This document shows, one piece after another, positions 1 through 5,597 of a DNA stretch of 5,904 nucleotides (position 1 is the stretch's first letter; each line of letters opens with the position of its first letter). The notes beneath the pieces are model-generated. The model saw nothing but the letters and a program-made list of their open reading frames with translations, was not told the DNA's origin and searched no databases. This stretch comes from an uncultured Clostridia bacterium. Its GTDB lineage: Bacteria > Bacillota > Clostridia > Oscillospirales > Ruminococcaceae. The position numbers and the translations under genes were made by a program. The stretch spans positions 1 through 5,904 of the forward strand of contig CANEHP010000141.1 of NCBI GenBank assembly GCA_947427325.1, read 5' to 3'.

Positions 1-46
1 GGGAACAGAAAAGGATGGCATGTATTGAACTGTCCGCAAAAAATGA

Positions 47-1030
47 CCGACTGATCTTGAACAGCGTAACGGACGTATAGTAAGGCAAGGCAACACCTTT
101 GACAAGGTGAAGATCTTCAACTATGTTACAGAGGACACCTTTGACAGCTATATGCTGAATATCATAATCAATAAGCAAAAATTCATCTCGCAGCTCATGA
201 GCGGCAAGACCCCTGCAAGAACTTGTGAGGACGTGGACGAAATGGTGCTTAATTATTCGGAAATGCAATCTTTAGCAACAGGCGACCCTCGTATTAAAGA
301 AAAGATCGAGCTGGACGGTGAGGTGGCAAGGCTTAGAATTTTGGAGAGCGAGCATTTCAATAACAAGTACCGTCTTGAAGATTTTATTGTGAACGGAGAG
401 AAACGTAAAATCGCTCTTGAAAATCAGCTTAGTGTCTGCCAAGCCGACAAGGCATTCGCAGACAAAAACAAGCTTCCCCCGGATACATTTGCCGTGGAGC
501 TTGGCGGTAAGACATACACGGAACGCAAAGAAGCTGCACCTATTTTACAGAAATATATTCTTAACACTATGGTGAGCGGCGAACAGCAGAAGATAGGTAA
601 GTATTGCGGCTTCGATATTTCCGTCAAGCGTGAGACGAGCAGCTTTGGCAGCGGAAACGGAATTCCTGTTCTTTTTCTTCAGCAAGGTAAAAATATTCAG
701 CACTCTGCCGAGCTGTCACTTGACAGTGATATAGGCAGCATCACACGAATGGAAAATATATTAAAGCTTGGAATTGACAAGATGATAAAGGAAACAGAAA
801 ATCAGTTGGATCAGTTAAACAAGGATCTGCAGGAAGCCAAGAAAACTAAAGACATACCCTTTGAATTTACCGATGAATTGGAGGCTAAAGCCGCAAGATT
901 GGAACAGCTTAATGTTGAATTGAATAAGCCTGATGAGGTTGTTATGATTGATGAGGACGAGGAAAAGGATAATTCCGATCTTGATGAATATCTTGACAGG
1001 GACAAGTCGAAACATATGCCAAGGAGATAA
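47..1030 (+). pseudogene. C-terminal fragment of a large SNF2/DEAD-like helicase of a conjugative element (5' end broken)
   Basis: The frame stays open from base 47 to the TAA at 1028-1030. It begins PTDLEQRNGRIVRQGN, the helicase motif VI block (Q..GR..RQGN with arginine-finger residues) of SNF2-like helicases, sometimes fused to N6-adenine methylases, that ICEs and phages of Clostridia carry. The downstream part (YVTEDTFDSYMLNIIINKQKFI, then SGKTPARTCED and LATGDPRIKEKIELD) matches the conserved post-motif-VI tail I know from this family. The last third is a charged coiled-coil (about QLDQLNKDLQEAKK) and an acidic tail ending MPRR. The family is usually far longer (over 1,500 residues), so only the end is here. 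A GTG at 107 gives a 307-residue ORF, but that start falls inside the conserved domain and has no good RBS, so it is unlikely to be a real start. An in-frame TGA lies at 44-46, exactly where the preceding conserved CPWR residues should be; see the finding on the frame break. A sequencing error near a contig end is the main alternative to a true pseudogene. Confidence 0.75.
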
Positions 1031-1083
1031 TATAAAAAGCGAACAATAAAAGGAAAACAATTATGTATATACTTAATGGAAAC

Positions 1084-1308
1084 TTATTTGTTTGTCTTAT
1101 GTATCTTTTTGTGAGAGTCTGTCCATTGTGTTTCTACATACATTTTTAGTAAATTTAAAACTTGTAGATCAATAGCAATTCTTCCCTTGTCTGCAAGTAA
1201 ACAGATGAGCCTGCAAGTATACTTAAAAATAAGTGAAAGCAAAGCAATGCAAGTGGCAACTGAAATCAAAATCATAATAATTGATAATGCAATAATGATG
1301 TGTACCAT
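1084..1308 (-). CDS. Small single-span membrane protein, 74 residues, function unknown
   Basis: The start is well supported: on the minus strand AAAGGAGG (1314-1321) sits 5 bases before the ATG at 1306-1308. Residues 3 to about 29 (IIIALSIIMILISVATCIALLSL and following) form one hydrophobic helix. It is followed by a basic, cysteine-containing segment (KYTCRLICLLADKGR) and a hydrophilic C-terminus rich in lysine (HKKIHKTNK). The positive charge after the helix predicts an N-out, C-in orientation. I recognise no family. The gene is divergent from the Toprim gene at 1468, and they share a 159-base regulatory gap. It lies 53 bases past the end of the helicase fragment, tail to tail. A small membrane accessory of the element, for example an exclusion or toxin-like protein, is possible but is only a guess. 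It is longer than typical single-span type I toxins. Confidence 0.6.
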   Translation of the reverse strand: MVHIIIALSIIMILISVATCIALLSLIFKYTCRLICLLADKGRIAIDLQVLNLLKMYVETQWTDSHKKIHKTNK

Positions 1309-1349
1309 TTTTTCCTCCTTTGAAAGTCCAAAAAAATTAAACTACCGAG

Positions 1350-1355
1350 ATTATA
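1350..1355 (-). promoter_or_regulatory. Possible -10 box for the small membrane protein gene
   Basis: Read on the minus strand this is a perfect TATAAT, about 40 bases upstream of the ATG at 1308. No convincing -35 lies at 16-18 bases. A second perfect TATAAT on the same strand is at 1380-1385, with a TTGCAT at 19 bases spacing. Either could serve; neither is a complete consensus promoter. Confidence 0.3.
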
Positions 1356-1405
1356 TTGTTTAAGTATTCTCTCAATATGATTATATACAAGCTAATGTCA
1401 AAAAA

Positions 1406-1432
1406 TGCAAAAAAACCACAATTTTTTTTGCA
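1406..1432. repeat. Perfect 10-base inverted repeat between the divergent genes
   Basis: TGCAAAAAAA (1406-1415) is matched exactly by TTTTTTTGCA (1423-1432), separated by 7 bases. It lies in the divergent gap, upstream of both the minus-strand gene and the Toprim gene, and covers the place where the -35 of the plus-strand promoter would fall. That makes it a candidate operator controlling one or both genes. The arms are mostly A/T runs, so chance is a real alternative. Confidence 0.4.
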
Positions 1433-1438
1433 AAAGGA

Positions 1439-1444
1439 TATAAA
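1439..1444 (+). promoter_or_regulatory. Possible -10 box (TATAAA) for the Toprim gene
   Basis: TATAAA lies 29 bases before the ATG at 1468, giving a predicted transcript start near 1451 and a very short leader that still includes the RBS AGGAG (1457-1461, 6 bases from the ATG). The -35 position (about 1416-1421) is not a consensus hexamer and falls in the inverted repeat 1406-1432, which suggests weak or activator/repressor-dependent initiation. Confidence 0.3.
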
Positions 1445-1467
1445 AGTAGCTAAGAGAGGAGTAAAGT

Positions 1468-2538
1468 ATGCAAGTATCAAAAAAACAAATTGAGTTGGCA
1501 AGGAACGCTAACCTTGCCGAATTTTTTATGAACAGCGGTTATGAATACGAACAAAAAGGCAATGAGCTTCATGTCCGAGGATTCGGCGGATTGTACATAA
1601 ATACAATTCAAAATTCTTGGTATCAGTTTTCGGAACAGCGTGGAGATAAAAATCCTGTAAATTGTTTGACAACTGTTTTGGGAATGGATTTCACAAGTGC
1701 CGTTTCCGCTCTTTCGACAGAAGCATTTCAAAAAAAATTTTCAAACAAATTACAAAATAAGACAACACAAATTCACGAAAAAGCAAAAGAATATGAAGCA
1801 AAAGCACATAGTATAAAATCACAAGAAAAAATTCAAAGCACCGAGTTGGAACTTCCTGTCAATGAACACGAAAAAAAAAGAATTTTTGCTTACCTTTCCA
1901 AGGAACGATATATTTCTTCCAAGCTTGTGCAGGAGCTTGTAGATAAAAAACTTTTATATCAAGGCTCGGTAAAATATAAAGACAAGGATGGCAACGAACA
2001 GTACGCAAAAGGCAATGCAGTTTTCGTTCAAAAGGATATGGACGGTAACATAGTGGGCGCAGAAATTCACGGCACAAATACATTCAAACGTTTCAAAAAA
2101 ATAGCAGGATCGGGCGATGAAAATTTATTTCAGTATGCCATTGGAACTCCAAAAAAAGTTTATGCCTTTGAAAGTACCATTGATTTACTGTCCTTCAAAA
2201 TGTTAGCTGATCCCGAAAAAATTAAAGACAGTTTGTTGGTTTCAATGGGTGGTCTTAAACCTAATGCTTTGAAAAAAATTGAAGCAAGCGGATTGAAAAT
2301 TTATAGCTGCGTTGACAATGATGAGAAAGGAAAAAAATTTAACGAGGTCAACGGTTTTCAATACGCAGGAAGAAAATTATCCGAGGAAGGCGTTAAGGAT
2401 TGGAACGAACTTTTGAAAAAAAGAGTGCATAGCATAGGCAAAAATATTGAAGCTCACTTGGAAGCTTCACAGAAAAAAGTGGAAGCACTCACTGAAAAAA
2501 AGGAGAAAAAAACTTCACCTAAACCGCCAAAACGATAA
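1468..2538 (+). CDS. DUF3991/Toprim domain protein, plasmid- or ICE-type primase-like
   Basis: A 356-residue protein. Residues about 7-85 resemble the degenerate CHC2-like zinc-ribbon domain of mobile-element primases (NSWYQFSEQRGDKNPVNCL), but the zinc-binding Cys/His set is absent; the only cysteines are C66 and C281. Residues about 100-125 are a charged helical linker. About 129-225 match the DUF3991 region (ERYISSKLVQELVDKKLLY). About 229-318 are a Toprim fold: VYAFESTIDLLSF with catalytic E235, SMGGLKP at 259-265, VDNDEKGKK with metal-binding D283 and D285, and KDWNELL at 310-316. The C-terminus is a lysine-rich tail. In plasmids and ICEs these proteins accompany relaxases and are thought to prime or process transferred DNA. 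No separate primase polymerase or helicase domain is seen, so priming activity is inferred. The start is fixed by AGGAG (1457-1461). Codon use is very A-rich (many AAA runs), unlike the more GC-rich helicase fragment upstream, which suggests a different origin. Confidence 0.85.
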   Translation: MQVSKKQIELARNANLAEFFMNSGYEYEQKGNELHVRGFGGLYINTIQNSWYQFSEQRGDKNPVNCLTTVLGMDFTSAVSALSTEAFQKKFSNKLQNKTTQIHEKAKEYEAKAHSIKSQEKIQSTELELPVNEHEKKRIFAYLSKERYISSKLVQELVDKKLLYQGSVKYKDKDGNEQYAKGNAVFVQKDMDGNIVGAEIHGTNTFKRFKKIAGSGDENLFQYAIGTPKKVYAFESTIDLLSFKMLADPEKIKDSLLVSMGGLKPNALKKIEASGLKIYSCVDNDEKGKKFNEVNGFQYAGRKLSEEGVKDWNELLKKRVHSIGKNIEAHLEASQKKVEALTEKKEKKTSPKPPKR

Positions 2539-2549
2539 ACTTTTAAAAG

Positions 2550-2570
2550 GGTTTTAGGGGTTGCCTCTAA
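2550..2570. repeat. Hairpin repeat, copy 1 (GGTTTTAGGGG type)
   Basis: GGTTTTAGGGG (2550-2560) is followed by a stem, TTAGGGG (2554-2560) with CCTCTAA (2564-2570), loop TTG, one G.U wobble on the plus-strand RNA. It begins 11 bases after the Toprim stop codon. No T-run follows (GAAAAAA instead), so it is not a standard rho-independent terminator. The 11-base left part recurs exactly at 2711-2721. Confidence 0.6.
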
Positions 2571-2710
2571 GAAAAAATTTGCAAAAATTTTTACCGCACT
2601 GAAAGAAAAATCATTGTGATGAATTTGTGAAAAACGAAAAAAATTTTTTGAGGTTTTACAAAATTTTTTTAGGATTTTTGTTTCATTTTCGCTTGAAAAT
2701 GTGCGGTCGA

Positions 2711-2731
2711 GGTTTTAGGGGTGTCCCCTAA
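2711..2731. repeat. Hairpin repeat, copy 2 (GGTTTTAGGGG type)
   Basis: This is an exact repeat of the 11 bases at 2550-2560, followed by a perfect stem TTAGGGG (2715-2721) / CCCCTAA (2725-2731) with loop TGT. Its last base is the first base of the large oriT-like hairpin, so the two structures abut. No T-run follows. Confidence 0.65.
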
Positions 2732-2799
2732 CTCAATCAACCACTTTTGATGAAAAACTCCGTTTTTTGTCAAAAGTGGTTATTGAGTATAACCACTTT
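2731..2799 (+). other. oriT: Putative origin of transfer (oriT): overlapping alternative hairpins upstream of the relaxase gene
   Basis: Three related arms occur here. Hairpin A pairs 2739-2758 with 2762-2781 (20 pairs including two G.T wobbles, loop TCC) and is extended by ACTCAAT (2731-2737) / ATTGAGT (2782-2788) after a one-base bulge at 2738. Hairpin B pairs AAAGTGGTTAT (2773-2783) with ATAACCACTTT (2789-2799), perfect over 11 bases, with loop TGAGT. A and B share the middle arm, so they cannot form together. This shared-arm arrangement, just upstream of a MOBV relaxase gene, is how I know the pMV158 oriT to be organised, where the nick lies in the loop of one of the hairpins. By analogy the nick would be in or near 2784-2788. 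No T-run follows, so a terminator is unlikely. The nick position is inference. Confidence 0.6.
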
Positions 2800-2865
2800 G
2801 GCGCACCACCTAAAAATGGTTAAGGAGAACACTGTAAAATTTGTTTGGATTTATTTGGACTTCGC

Positions 2866-2880
2866 TGAACGCTGCGTTCA
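2866..2880. repeat. 15-base odd palindrome
   Basis: TGAACGC (2866-2872) and GCGTTCA (2874-2880) are perfect inverted arms around T2873. It lies between the oriT candidate and the relaxase promoter and is one of the few GC-rich spots in the block. It could be an operator, or an alternative or additional part of the transfer origin. Confidence 0.45.
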
Positions 2881-2911
2881 CCAAAGGGGTTATAGGAAAA
2901 CAACATATTTG

Positions 2912-2920
2912 TGATAGAAT
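2912..2920 (+). promoter_or_regulatory. Extended -10 promoter for the relaxase operon
   Basis: TGATAGAAT has the extended -10 form TGnTAGAAT, with TAGAAT at 2915-2920 differing from consensus at one base. No good -35 is seen, which is common for extended -10 promoters. The predicted transcript would start near 2927 and reach the RBS AAAGGAGG (2953-2960), which is 5 bases from the ATG at 2966. It lies within one copy of an imperfect 19-base direct repeat (other copy 2614-2632). Confidence 0.45.
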
Positions 2921-2965
2921 TGTGAAAGAAAAACGCTACACGACTGAAAAGAAAAGGAGGATTGT

Positions 2966-4846
2966 ATGAGTGCGGTAAGTTTGTCGGTAAGAGTAGATGC
3001 GGGAGTTATTGAACATAATAACCGTGACTTTATTGCCAAAAATGTAGACAAAGATAAGATTGCCGATAATATCACCTATGTAAAAAAAGATTTAAGAGAA
3101 ATCTATCAAGAAACATTCGGTAAAGCTCTTGAAGAATACAACGCAAAACAAAAACGCTCTGACAGAGTTATAAAGGATTATTACGAACATATAAAAAACA
3201 GCAATCAAGAAAAATTATTCTATGAAGCTATTATACAATTTGGGAATATAGACAGCTCCGCTGTTGGAACAGAGGGAGGAGAGCTTGCAAAGAAGATGTT
3301 GGACGATTATATGAAAAATTTTCAAGAAAGAAATCCTAATCTAGTTGTATTCAACGCTGTTATGCACTTAGATGAAGCTACCCCACATCTTCACATCAAC
3401 TTTGTACCTGTCGCTCATAATCAAAGCCGTGGATTGGAAACAAGAGTATCATTAAAAAAGGCTCTTGATGAAATGGGTATTGCAGGAACAAGCAAAAAAG
3501 AAAGTGATCGTCAACAGTGGGCAGTAAGGGAAAAAGAAATTATGAAAACCATAGCAAAAAAACACGGACTTGAGATCGAAAACAAAAATATTACTCGCCC
3601 TCACTTGTCGGTAGAGGAATACAAACAAACCTGTCGTGAACTCGATAAAAAGAAAAAACAAATCAATGAGCTTTTTGAAAAATCAAATCTTAATCCTTCC
3701 GAAATGCAAAAATTTGACTTGGATTTATTGGTAAATCGCTCAAAACAACTTCAAAAAGAAGTTGAAGAAAAAAACAATCGCATTACAGATTTGGAAAACA
3801 AAATACAATCAGACTTCCGCTATATCAAAATCGGTGATGAGCAGAAAATAAGTTTCATTGCCGACAACTTACGAAAAGAAGGTATCAGCGTTGTTGATGA
3901 CATTGACGGAATACACGTTCCCGAATGGGCAGTGAACCGTACAAGAGAAATTGCAAAAAAATACAAGCCCGTTAAGCTCACTTGGAGAAAAGAGCTTGCG
4001 TTGACAATCGACAGGCTTGTATATGTTGCAAAAGACTTAGACGATCTTCTTAACTTGCTGAAAGAAAAAGGTTACATTGTTCGCAAAGGAAAGTATATAT
4101 CAATCAAGCCCTCGGACGATCCCGAAGCCCGTGCTGTCAGAACCAAAACATTAGGTGATGAGTACACGGAAGAAAATCTGATAAAAAGAATAGCCGATAA
4201 GCAATCCTATGCAAAAAAGACCGAAGAAAAAATTAAAACTACAACAGGAATTGAACGGGAGTTTTACATCGGAGTACAGCGAACCGTCACGGTTATTTTT
4301 TCAGGTAACAAAAAACCGAAGAAATACAATCCTGCAAAAAGCTATTCTATTAACAACGATTGGCACATTAACGAGCTGGCAACTGAAATAAATTTTATAA
4401 ACCGTGAGCATATCAATTCGGCGGTGGAGCTTGAAAATCTGATTGAAAAATCGGGAGCAAATGTTTTACAGCAACAAAGTTCTCTTAATGAAATCACGGA
4501 AATGCAATCGAGCATGCGTGACGTGATTTCTAAAGCGGAGTTTTATTTTTCCATTAAAGATAAGCGAGGGGACGCTATGTTTACCGCCAAGCTTGCAGCT
4601 GCTAAAGAAACGTTGGAAAAATTTAATATCTCAAGCCTTGAGGATTTAACACCGCTAAAAAATCAATACAGTGAAAATATAAAAGCACTATCCAAAATCA
4701 ACGCCTCAATGAGCGAATTGCAAAAAAGGCACAGTGCACTTTTGAAATTGCAGGAAATTCATCAGGCACTCACCAATGGAAATTACATTGATAATGTTAT
4801 AGAAGCCGAAAAACAAAAAGCTAAAAAGGAACAGGATTTAAAATGA
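2966..4846 (+). CDS. mobV: MOBV-family (Mob_Pre) relaxase / mobilization protein
   Basis: A 626-residue protein. Residues 17-28 (HNNRDFIAKNVD) are the N-terminal MOBV motif HNxR...NVD, and 134-143 (HLDEATPHLH) are the metal-binding histidine motif; FVPVAHNQSRGLETR follows at 146-160. These define the DNA-nicking relaxase domain, which cuts one strand at oriT and pilots it to a recipient using another element's conjugation machinery. Residues about 215-282 are coiled-coil. About 336-412 (TWRKELALTIDRLVYVAKDLDDLLNLL, RKGKYISIKP, RTKTLGDEYTEENL) resemble the conserved region that follows the catalytic domain in Rlx-type relaxases, an extension not found in short MOBV proteins such as pMV158 MobM. 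The rest is largely coiled-coil. The length is within the longer clostridial MOBV class. The start is fixed by AAAGGAGG (2953-2960). The stop overlaps the next start (ATGA), so the two are translationally coupled. MOBV relaxases are known to act at an oriT directly upstream of their gene, which fits 2731-2799. Confidence 0.92.
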   Translation: MSAVSLSVRVDAGVIEHNNRDFIAKNVDKDKIADNITYVKKDLREIYQETFGKALEEYNAKQKRSDRVIKDYYEHIKNSNQEKLFYEAIIQFGNIDSSAVGTEGGELAKKMLDDYMKNFQERNPNLVVFNAVMHLDEATPHLHINFVPVAHNQSRGLETRVSLKKALDEMGIAGTSKKESDRQQWAVREKEIMKTIAKKHGLEIENKNITRPHLSVEEYKQTCRELDKKKKQINELFEKSNLNPSEMQKFDLDLLVNRSKQLQKEVEEKNNRITDLENKIQSDFRYIKIGDEQKISFIADNLRKEGISVVDDIDGIHVPEWAVNRTREIAKKYKPVKLTWRKELALTIDRLVYVAKDLDDLLNLLKEKGYIVRKGKYISIKPSDDPEARAVRTKTLGDEYTEENLIKRIADKQSYAKKTEEKIKTTTGIEREFYIGVQRTVTVIFSGNKKPKKYNPAKSYSINNDWHINELATEINFINREHINSAVELENLIEKSGANVLQQQSSLNEITEMQSSMRDVISKAEFYFSIKDKRGDAMFTAKLAAAKETLEKFNISSLEDLTPLKNQYSENIKALSKINASMSELQKRHSALLKLQEIHQALTNGNYIDNVIEAEKQKAKKEQDLK

Positions 4847-5595
4847 AACTATCATACATAAAGCTCCCAAACAAAATCTTAGATATGAGTTTGACCGCCA
4901 ATGAGTTGGCGGTCTTATTTTATCTTTCGAGTATTTACGCTTCCGAACGTGATACTGTTTGTGTGAAGCAAAGCACAATCGCCAAGAAGTGCGGAATAAA
5001 GACAACGCAGACCGTCAGCAAGATAACCGCTTCACTTTCCAACAAAGGACTTATAATCTGTCGCCGCTGCATTTACGACGATAACAGCACAGGAATGATC
5101 TACTACACCCTCAAGCTCCCCAAAGCTTCAAAGGGATACTTTTTAGTGCAAAGACATATTTTAAATGAGCAGCTCTCCCCTGCTCAGATCCGTGTCTATC
5201 TGTTTATCTGCCGTTCCCTCTCCCCTTCCCTCGGTCGGTGTTGGAACAGCTACAACGATTTGGCGAAGCTCATCGGGATATCGAGGAGCAAAGCTATTGA
5301 AATTGTGGCGCAGCTGGTGGGTAAGAACGTGATCCGAAAACACAAGATAAAAACACGCAGCAATAAGCGTGTATACGGCGATAACCATTATACAGTAGTG
5401 TGTTACGTTCCTCACCATCCGATACGTAAACGCAGATGCCGCAGCTGCGACAAAAAAAAGGGCTGCCTTCTTGTAAAAGCAGTCATGCAGGACAAAGTGC
5501 GAATTTGTCCGTTTACAATATTTCTTGTATTTCCAATAATACCACCGAAAAGGCGTTTTGTCAAGTCGGCGGTATTTTTTTTACTTCTTTTTTGA
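4843..5595 (+). CDS. Two-winged-helix DNA-binding protein (replication initiator-like or regulator)
   Basis: A 250-residue protein starting at the ATG in the ATGA overlap with the relaxase, with AGGA (4833-4836) 6 bases upstream. Residues about 16-92 form a first winged helix-turn-helix (LTANELAVLFYLSS..., STIAKKCGIK, VSKITASLSNKGLI) with a beta-hairpin wing (MIYYTLKLP). Residues about 109-188 form a second (LSPAQIRVYLFICRSL, YNDLAKLIGISRSKAIEIVAQLVGKNVI, then HYTVVCYV). Tandem winged helices occur in plasmid replication initiators and in regulators; I cannot assign this one to a named family. A basic cysteine-rich tail (RKRRCRSC, then KKKGC and RICPF) could bind zinc. The final ~20 codons are read through the terminator stem and its T-run, giving a hydrophobic end (FFLLLF) that looks unselected. 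A run of eight A (5452-5459) precedes it; a +1 shift there would end the protein at 5474-5476. Cotranscription with the relaxase suggests a role in controlling or maintaining the element. Confidence 0.75.
   Translation: MKLSYIKLPNKILDMSLTANELAVLFYLSSIYASERDTVCVKQSTIAKKCGIKTTQTVSKITASLSNKGLIICRRCIYDDNSTGMIYYTLKLPKASKGYFLVQRHILNEQLSPAQIRVYLFICRSLSPSLGRCWNSYNDLAKLIGISRSKAIEIVAQLVGKNVIRKHKIKTRSNKRVYGDNHYTVVCYVPHHPIRKRRCRSCDKKKGCLLVKAVMQDKVRICPFTIFLVFPIIPPKRRFVKSAVFFLLLF
5538..5582 (+). terminator. Rho-independent terminator of the relaxase-HTH operon
   Basis: AATACCACCGA (5538-5548) pairs with TCGGCGGTATT (5566-5576), 11 positions with one A.C mismatch, followed by a run of eight T (5575-5582) that overlaps the stem's end. 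It lies inside the last codons of the HTH reading frame, before its TGA at 5593-5595, which is unusual. Confidence 0.75.
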
Positions 5596-5597
5596 AA

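Noticed and set aside
1..46. TGA read as tryptophan to keep the helicase frame open at 26-28 and 44-46
   Set aside because: The resulting residues do not match the conserved CPWRP stretch, and the relaxase uses TGA as a plain stop.
1063..1149. 28-codon plus-strand ORF (starting MYILNGNLFVCL) with AAAGGAAAA upstream
   Set aside because: It is very short, overlaps the better supported minus-strand gene in antisense, and its RBS is weak. Its hydrophobic look is expected from AT-rich sequence.
1386..1401. Minus-strand TTGACA (1396-1401) with TATAAT (1380-1385) as a consensus promoter
   Set aside because: The two hexamers are perfect but only 10 bases apart, too close for a sigma-A promoter.
2554..2731. 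The GGGG/CCCC hairpins as rho-independent terminators of the Toprim gene
   Set aside because: Neither is followed by a T-run on either strand in the needed position.
2550..2731. CRISPR-like array or iterons
   Set aside because: Only two copies, 161 bases apart, with no regular spacing or unique spacers.
2838..2969. Open frame of about 43 codons running into the relaxase start (ending TEKKRRIV, with TGA at 2967-2969 overlapping its ATG)
   Set aside because: It has no ATG; only TTG at 2841 or an internal GTG could start it, AAGGAG at 2822-2826 is too far from TTG, and it would translate the palindrome, promoter and RBS. Most likely chance.
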